Source: Patiria pectinifera
Lineage: Eukaryota; Echinodermata; Asteroidea; Valvatida; Asterinidae
Direction: 5' to 3'
Length of the DNA stretch: 64,000 bases
NCBI GenBank assembly: GCA_029964075.1
Contig: CM057149.1
Location: 13,216,465 to 13,280,464 of the forward strand
The notes under the pieces were generated by a model. It was not told where the DNA came from. It was given only the letters and a program-made list of their open reading frames with translations, and ran no database searches. Positions 56,911-64,000 of this stretch are shown here, piece by piece. The number at the start of each line of letters is the position of its first letter. Position 1 is the stretch's first letter. Made by a program: the position numbers and the translations under genes.

Positions 56911-58190
56911 TTTCTGCTTGATGCTGATGGTTCCTGCGCGGCGCAAGCAAATCGCAGGTTAGACTTGGCCAAGTCTGGGTTGCGCTCGGTCTGAGCCTAA
57001 ATAGTAAATCCACTCACAGCGCATATCGCATACTTACAGTACATAACGCGCACCCTCATGCGTCGAATCCGGACCATCATGTTAAAAACGTACATGTACA
57101 TGTTATTTTCAAGTGATGCAGTAACCCATTGCTAACTTTTGCACCACATGTATGCACATGCTCTGAAATACATGCACACACATGTACGTATAATACGCGT
57201 ATTGTACAATGTACATGCAGTGTGTGCGCATTGTTTTACGGCACTGAAGTGGAACGCACGCTGAAGTGTACCTTGTCACTGCTTGTCGGGCTTCTGGAAA
57301 GACGCAAACTAAGTGATTTTTGCTACTTTAAAAAAAAATTAAGATACCGACTCAAGGCAATTCCGACTTGAGTCAAGTCTAATCGCAGGTCGATCTGACG
57401 CCAGTGTAGCGTGAAAATCCGACTCCATGGACTCTCTGGTGGTATTGCGCAAGCGTAAGTATGATAATTAAGAGAGTGACAGGCCACGTGCGAGGGATTA
57501 ACCAATGATAGGGAAAAGGAGTCCGATTTTCATAGGAGTTGGATTTTCATATGACACCGACACCGGCTTTGCAGCTTAGCCAATAGGCCTATAGATGAAA
57601 ACGTCTATGTGCGACACAATGTGTACATCGAGAATTACATTTTCCCAAAAAAAATTAGGAGAAAACATCATTAAATTCATAATTATGCGTTTTAGATCAA
57701 ATCTGATGTATTCATTTTCAACTTCAGAAACGTTAGTCTGTTTTCGATCATTTTGTACACCTCCATATTATCTTAGTTGAATATAACGGTGAATCAAATG
57801 TCATTGTCCTGCCTTTTCATTTGATTAACGTTGGCAAAAACATTCGATATGCGCCAAAGCATTATCAAGTCAGAAAGCACGGCGCAAGGTTGAAAAATTA
57901 GATTAAAAGTTTTCTAAACCATCTTGAGAATCACGGGGGGAAAGCCAGTGTCTCTGGCTTGAGGCTCATGTAGGAATGAATTTTGTTGGCAAGTGCATCT
58001 GTGTGGATGTAATAACGAGTTCAAGATAATAAGAAGTAGGCATATTTTCTGTCTTGTGTAGGCCTACACGCAATATTTAGGAGATGGATAAAATATCTTC
58101 AAAAGTAGTTTCTTATGAAGCAGTCTTGTAATGATTAAACTTAGAATGTTGCACAGCAAGCGCTTTCAACTTCAAAGAGCATCATAGATA
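56911..58190. other. Gene-free interval before the lectin gene
   Basis: Includes the inverted copy (57425-57570) of the repeat at 228-372 and short open frames without domains. No poly(A) signal for the lectin gene is evident at its 3' side. Confidence 0.5.
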
Positions 58191-58214
58191 GTGTGTCTGG
58201 GTCTCTTGGAACAT

Positions 58215-58970
58215 TCAATTCTCACCATACACGCAAAAAGGATTACCGAGTGCCGGTGCGAAAGCCAATGCATCAGCGTCAGCGTCGAAGCGAGTCGCGT
58301 TGTTGAGTTGGCAGGTGGCTCCTGCGACGGCGGTCATCCTTTCCGAGATGAAGTTGACGGAGCGGCATCGGGGCTCGGCCTCGCAGGCGAGAACGCACGG
58401 CTTGAGGCTCGGCGCTCGGATCTCTCTCAGGACGTGGCCGGTCAGACGAGCTGCCAGAAGGCTCCAACGCTGAAGCGTCTTGCCGCAGTTACCGGTGTCC
58501 GGGGTCTTGGGCAGGGGAGCGCGTCTGCAAAGTGCCGGCTTAAGAGGTTCATCCTCGCAATCAGCATCCGCCCATTTCCCGTTCAGCATGTACACGCAGT
58601 AACTTTCACCGAACATATCTGGATCCCAGTTACTGTACTGTACTGCAATATCGCCGTCTGTGCATGGATATGCCCCGACAGCTGTTCTCCGACAACCAAT
58701 CCATACTGGTTGACCGGGCACTGGCAAGAGTCTCACGAATTCGTTTTCCTCCGGGTTACGAGGGACTGCCAGGTTGCCGCCGATAGCAGCACACCCGGCG
58801 GTGGCTCCGTCGCCGATGTAGCCGGCGCGAGTGACGGTTAAGCAGGAGTCTGCGAACATGCTCCAGTTGGCAGGGCATGCAAATTCTCCGTTAACTAGTA
58901 TTACGGAAAACATGCCAATGACACCAGTGCCAAGGAAACAGACGAGGGGACTTGCACGAAAAAGCATCAT
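58215..58970 (-). CDS. Secreted C-type lectin with PAN/apple domain, single exon
   Basis: 251 codons. Residues 1-28 are a signal peptide (FLGTGVIGMFSVILVNG). A C-type lectin-like domain spans about 32-148: CPANWSMF start, GGNLAVPRNPEENEFV, WIG, and YCVYMLNGKWADADCED, with eight cysteines. The EPN/QPD sugar motif is not seen, but the WADADC element corresponds to the WND calcium site, so sugar binding is uncertain. A PAN/apple-like domain follows (162-246) with six cysteines and ACEAEPRCRSVNFI. Such proteins are secreted and often serve in adhesion or innate recognition; that role is inferred. The gene is GC-richer than its surroundings and has no intron. Confidence 0.85.
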   Translation of the reverse strand: MMLFRASPLVCFLGTGVIGMFSVILVNGEFACPANWSMFADSCLTVTRAGYIGDGATAGCAAIGGNLAVPRNPEENEFVRLLPVPGQPVWIGCRRTAVGAYPCTDGDIAVQYSNWDPDMFGESYCVYMLNGKWADADCEDEPLKPALCRRAPLPKTPDTGNCGKTLQRWSLLAARLTGHVLREIRAPSLKPCVLACEAEPRCRSVNFISERMTAVAGATCQLNNATRFDADADALAFAPALGNPFCVYGEN

Positions 58971-60074
58971 TCAATAAAATTTAGGGGTTGTTTTGATGAT
59001 TGCGATGCTCGTCTTTGAGTGTCCAACTTGTGGTGCTGATTGCAAACGATGCTGAATGCCGCAAAAGAGAAGCTTTTTTGAGTTGTTTCAGTAGAACAAG
59101 TATTACTTTCTACATTATTGCAAGATGAAACGCAGATGTCGACTTAGCCCGCGTCTGACAACCCGAGCAGGCTTCCAGGTGAAGTTTGACCGTCAGGTAA
59201 ACGAAGTTGCCAGTAACTGATCGGTCGATGGCGAGCTCAAAACGAATTTGTTCTCACCAATAAGCAGGAGAACCCAAAGGTCCTGTCTGCACATGCGTAG
59301 TTTATCGCGCGAGGCACATTATTCCATCCCTGTTGTGTAGCGTGTAACCATGATACAGAAGTCTAATTTTACAGACAGAATTCAGAAACGTTACCGACCT
59401 ATCGCCGTTTGCGGGTTAGCCACGCCCCTTAGACAACCCTATGGAATTTTTGTGCGTTAAGTTTTTTTTGTATCAGAGGGTGCGCGTTCGGCGTCCATTT
59501 TGTATATCATGAAATTGGACAATATTTCACAAGCTGCGTTGACGCGATTCTGCCGCGATAGGTCAATTATAATGAAGGCCTTGAATATTTCACACATCAC
59601 CACGGTGCGGGCACAAGACAATCCTCTAGCAAGTTTAACCACAGCGCAAATAATGTTTACGACATCAGATGTTATTATATAACTGACATACAAATCCTTG
59701 TCATTTGATTGGTGGAACTCACAACACGTGATATTCATTATTACTCCCATTCACGCCGAGGCTCAAAAAGTCACAGTCTCCCATGGTGAATAGGATTATA
59801 ACACCCAAGTAAATCCTTCAAATTAGGTTTGTGCCCTTCGAGTAAATCCTTGTCATTTGATTGGAGGGTTGTAGGTCACGCGGCATTCATTAATCGAACC
59901 ATTGCACGGCCTACGTCATAACTGTGCGTTTTTGGTTCCATTCACCGTGCATTTTTGTCCCATCCCGTTTGATCTATTGCGCGCCGCGCGCACGCTAAAA
60001 CCCGCAGCGGCAGGGCACTGTACGATCTTTGCGCTTTATGCGTTATCAAGACGGTACAAAACGTGCCTTTGAAG

Positions 60075-60170
60075 TTGATGTCGTGCGCACGAGATATAAG
60101 TCGTGCGCACCAGATAATTATGTCGTGGGCATGCATGAGATATAAGTCGCGCGCACGAGATTTTTGGGAA
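60075..60170. repeat. Short tandem repeat with TCGTGCGCACGA palindrome
   Basis: Three to four units of about 28 bp built on GATATAAGTCGTGCGCACGA, with decay in the third unit. Confidence 0.75.
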
Positions 60171-62805
60171 TATCCTTTGGCTCTGTGCATGACAGCTTCC
60201 GCTGCGAGCAAAATAGAAAAAGCTATATGGGCCTTATTCACCAGTCGGCCATGTTGAATTGAACGTGAGGTAACATCTTCATTTTTGGAACTTGTGAAAA
60301 TAAACGAAAGCAAGTACATTACTAAAATAATTCAAGTCTGCCTAAAACAAACAATTTAAAATTTGTAATAATCATTCCCAAATGTTTTAAGCCAGATTTA
60401 AAAAAAAAAACCACAAAAAAAAGGAAAATAAGGCTGCAAAAATAGTCTGGCGCAATCCCATTCAACAGTTAACGATTAATGAAATACATTCAGGGAACAC
60501 GACAAAATAATAATGGCTACCTCTTGAATAAGCAATAAGGTCCACTGTGACAGTTTGCAGTACGGCCGAAAAAAAAGGGGAAATTGTTCGTTTACTACGT
60601 CGTGTTACAATAATTGCTACAAAAATAACATTAAAAAAATGCCATGGAAAATATATCTTTAAACATTTTGTTTTTTCAAACGGAAAACTATAATGGACAG
60701 TATCCTCTCCTTGTATTTGATCATATGTTTATGAAGAATATAAACGCAAGACCCCGTCTTTACTTATCTTTTTTTTTTTGCAAATTATCCTGTGGGGCAA
60801 ATATATAAAAACAAAAAATTGAGATAAAAACATAATTGAGAATTGAAGCACGAACTTAAAAAAGCCATCTTCGTGCTGGCAATTGTGAGAAATCTACAAA
60901 GATCTAATACATTCTCCGACCAAAAAAAAACCTAGTTCATTTTAGCGCACAGAACTCAGTTCCATGATTGGATATTACGACAAATACGTCTGGTTGATGA
61001 GCTATTTCCTCAAAAAGGTAGGGAAGCCTAATTATTGTGATGAATCGTGTTGCAGTCAAGTGTAAGGCGCAATGACGCTCCCTTAATGAGCCTTAATTGC
61101 AAACCTTGGAGGAAAAATCGATATTGGTCAAAACGTGTACTGGATCAAAATATTTGTATACAAAATGGAAAGGCCCCAAATTTACTCTTAAATTGCATAT
61201 TTGTGTCTAAAGATATTCCAAAATGCATGACTTAAATTTATCATAAATGGTATGAGACTGACTTTTTTGTATGAATTATCCAGCAAGAAGACTGCTGTCG
61301 GATATGCATGTTATACGCTGGAATAGGTTCTTACGATGCCATGATTATTAAGTGCACTGAGGCGACAATCGATATCAAAATGCAGTCAGTATAATAGCTT
61401 TTTTCTTGCATATGATTTGAAACCTTGTGTCCGTCATGGCCTTCAGGAATCGAAACTCGTTAATTTAAAACACGATGTGCATAAGCCCGTAAAAGCAGAC
61501 CCCGCGTTTTAGTTCTGAGTCCAAAAATATCCCCACGATCCCCTTAACTCAACCTTCACCGGTGTCTAGGTAATGAACTTCTGAGTGCCTACACTCAACT
61601 GCATGGTGGGGAAAAGAAGTTGCCAGGGAATACATCTATGTCTTCGTTGCAAAAGGTTTGATTTCGCAATGTTTATTACGGATGCAGCCTTAAAAAAAGG
61701 CACCGATTTAAACAATGTTGTTGTTTCGCTCGTATTCCAGCCAGGCAAACAGGGCGCTGGGAAGGGCAGATGAGCTTCACAGAATCTTGTGAAGGAAGTT
61801 GAGATGGCATTCTGGGTAATTTATAATGACCTATGTATAAAGCATCTGGCTGCAGCTGTAGACCGCGGTTAGCCATTGCCCGCAAATACTATCCGAAAAG
61901 TTTGCCGTAGAAATGCATACACACCATACCGGATGTGATTTCTTTTTTATTGCGGACCATGTGGACAAATTTTGAGCGTCGAATGATATGCATTTCGACC
62001 CTTCGTGAATTCGAAAACGGAGCCTGAGCAACTGACGGGAGTTGAACATTTACAAAACAGATAAAATTTACAGATTTTCCTACATTATTATGCTTTTTCA
62101 ACCAAAAAAGGGCGCCGCTTTAAGAATGGGAATAAAAGAGTGATGAATGACTCAGCCCCTGAAGGTCTAATTCTGCCTCCATGCTCAGTCTTAACGGCCG
62201 TTTCAAACCTTGCAGGGTCGTGGTCGTGATTACTTGCAGGTCACGGGTCACGCAAAATCTATCAAATCAGAGCGTTAATTCGTCAGCCCTTCCCAGCGTC
62301 CTGTTTGCAGGGCGGGGGGTACGAGCGAATGTTGTTGTCGAGTCACTTACGTCGAGTCCAAGTCCGAGTCAGTGGCGTTCCCTGGAGTTATTCACAGGTA
62401 GGTGGGGTAAGGGGCAGCAGTATTTTTATAGGTTGGGGGGGGGGGCACCGAGGCGGATCCACGACAAAAATCCAAATTTTCAGAGGGCCGACTGGTTAGC
62501 CAGTTACTGCAAATACGAAAAGGAGGGTGGGACGGCCCATATTTGACGCTAGGGGGCGCCCTTTATATCCCTTCCCCCTTTTCTTTTATTTCATAATATC
62601 GAACCCTAGTGAAGGGGATAAGCATTGAGTTGAAACTGAGATCATTTGGTTGAAGTCCGATTCCGAGTTGAAATCACATTTTGTACGAAAATGGATGTGC
62701 ATGCATCATGAACGCACGTCAGCGATATTAGCCCTAAGTTGAAGTATGGCGGACACAATAGGAGGGCGCTATTTGGAGTAGGTGGGTCCAAACTCGTTTG
62801 TATAG

Positions 62806-63115
62806 GCCTTTCTTTTGTTTGTAAACATTGGCGCCATTTTGTATGGGCTGCCGTAAGCGCATAAATTAAAGCCGTGGTTGGCAACATATTTTTTCCAAAA
62901 AAGTCCTCATAACGCCATCAACACATGGTAAAAAGACATATGTGGGAATTATTTTGTAGCTTGTGTGAAAAAAATGTTGTTTTTAGTATCAATAATATTT
63001 TGGTTTCTGATAACTCTTCTTCTTTTCTTTCTTTTTGTTGTGTGGGAGTTTTGCAGGCCGTGTGGCCGTGGTTGGCAAAAATGCAGTTTGCCAACCAAGC
63101 GCAGAAAGGTCTATA
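62806..63115. mobile_element. MITE-like element, copy of 7925-8245
   Basis: Shares CCTTTCTTTTGTTTGTAAAC, ATTGGCGCCATTTTGTATGG, AAGCCGTGGTTGGCAACAT and the final CAAGCGCAGAAAGG with the copy in the synthase gene, same orientation. Confidence 0.65.
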
Positions 63116-64000
63116 TTTCCCGAATTTACCCACTTTATATTGCGCTCTTCTATTGTACCCGGCGCCATTCTTAATGTTTGCGCTGTGGCAGCGGGAAAAT
63201 AGGGAGGGGCCTATTGTTATTTTTAGCTGAAAGGCAGAAATAAACAGCGCCCTCGCTTGTCTTTTGCGTTAACCAGAAATTCGCAGGTTGACCTAGATTT
63301 CTTCACACCACGATCGCATAAGCCTCATGTAGTGAAATCAGATAAAATGTTAACATAAAATAGTGCGCTAAAAGGAGCTGAGGGCTTGTCATGTGTTGTG
63401 AATCATTGCTTTTTTTAACTGCGTAAACCGAAAGGTTCAGTCGCATGGGCAAAATTGTAAAGAAACAGAGAGAGGGCGCCCTGCGACATCTCCAGTGTGG
63501 TCGCGTGCTGCTGATTTTGCGAAAAGAGCAGTGGGCAAGTGAAGGCCTGCAATAGGATTTCAGACCTGTAAATCGACTCCCGTAGGCCTAGTTGATAATA
63601 AGCCGTACTTCCCGATTTTGTTAATTAATACTCACAACTAATTTTATTTGGGACGGCCGGACAACAGTGAAAACACAATCCAAGCTGATGCCTTTCAGCA
63701 CGGATGGGCTGTTGGCAATTTGTTGTCACCCCACCCCATTTCAAAGAGGTCTGGCGACGCCCCTTTTGCCACCCGCCACCCAAGTAGAAAAAAACACCTA
63801 TATCATATTTTGATATAGTGGTTTCAGCCTGGTTTAAATGCTGATGTTTAATTTGGCGAGAATATTGGGCAAAGCAGAATACATTTGCTGTTTGAAGGCA
63901 ATATCATTGTTTTCCATACACTTAACAGCCTTGACTTTCACAAAATCGCGGATGTCGGATCAAATTCTGGTTGAAAAACCTCACCCACTAAAAATTGCTA

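Larger units (their letters stand above)
59000..64000. other. Right-hand interval, no gene recognised
   Basis: Only short frames without domains. It holds a GTGCGCACGAGAT repeat (60075-60170), AT-rich DNA at 60300-61000, a poly-G tract near 62430 and the second copy of the 310-bp MITE (62806-63115). Confidence 0.5.

Noticed and set aside
58191-58841. 216-codon open frame on the plus strand
   Set aside because: It is antisense to the lectin gene, has no domain, and is explained by GC-rich coding sequence on the other strand.

Overview
This window looks like invertebrate animal nuclear DNA. Host genes are either split by many GT-AG introns or single-exon, spacing is wide, and introns are full of SINE-like, LINE, MITE and satellite DNA. 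The gene content (an animal-type phosphoenolpyruvate synthase, a single-exon NRPS-like gene, a lectin with a PAN domain, and a Polinton/Maverick) fits a marine invertebrate, perhaps an invertebrate deuterostome. I cannot name the species from sequence alone.

Regions. (1) 1-18.8 kb, minus strand: a split gene for a phosphoenolpyruvate-synthase-like protein. I traced 21 exons whose splice phases all join without a break (about 764 codons). It starts with a membrane anchor at 18791, enters the PPDK_N ATP-grasp domain at about 8.6 kb and runs off the left edge before the phosphohistidine and PEP-binding domains. Its introns hold a 22-bp minisatellite, a 56-bp perfect hairpin, SINE-like elements, a LINE 3' end and MITEs. 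(2) 19-31.9 kb: repeats. These are a ~590-bp satellite, a THAP fragment, an interstitial TTAGGG run, a ~3.4 kb element with long inverted ends, an 11-bp-period repeat, TGACGTCA-rich repeats, and a second, broken copy of the synthase first exon. (3) 32.0-35.3 kb, minus: an intact intronless 1088-codon gene of NRPS-like condensation-adenylation-carrier layout. (4) 37326-52066: a complete but decayed Polinton/Maverick (~14.7 kb) with ~370-bp inverted ends and a TCCAGT target duplication. It has DNA polymerase B, integrase, packaging ATPase, major capsid protein and a conserved set of virion-type genes, plus an uncommon TFIIB-like gene. At least seven of its genes carry stops, frameshifts or start problems. 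(5) 52-58 kb: repeats. (6) 58.2-59.0 kb, minus: a secreted C-type lectin plus PAN/apple-domain protein in one exon. (7) 59-64 kb: no gene seen, repeats only.

The host genes show no functional link with each other. Within the Polinton the genes form a virus-like module: integrase and polymerase for mobility and copying, ATPase and capsid set for packaging. The stops, frameshifts and polymerase deletion suggest this copy is now inactive. Several frameshifts sit in homopolymers, so assembly error must be excluded for those; the in-frame stop codons and the deletion are harder to explain that way.
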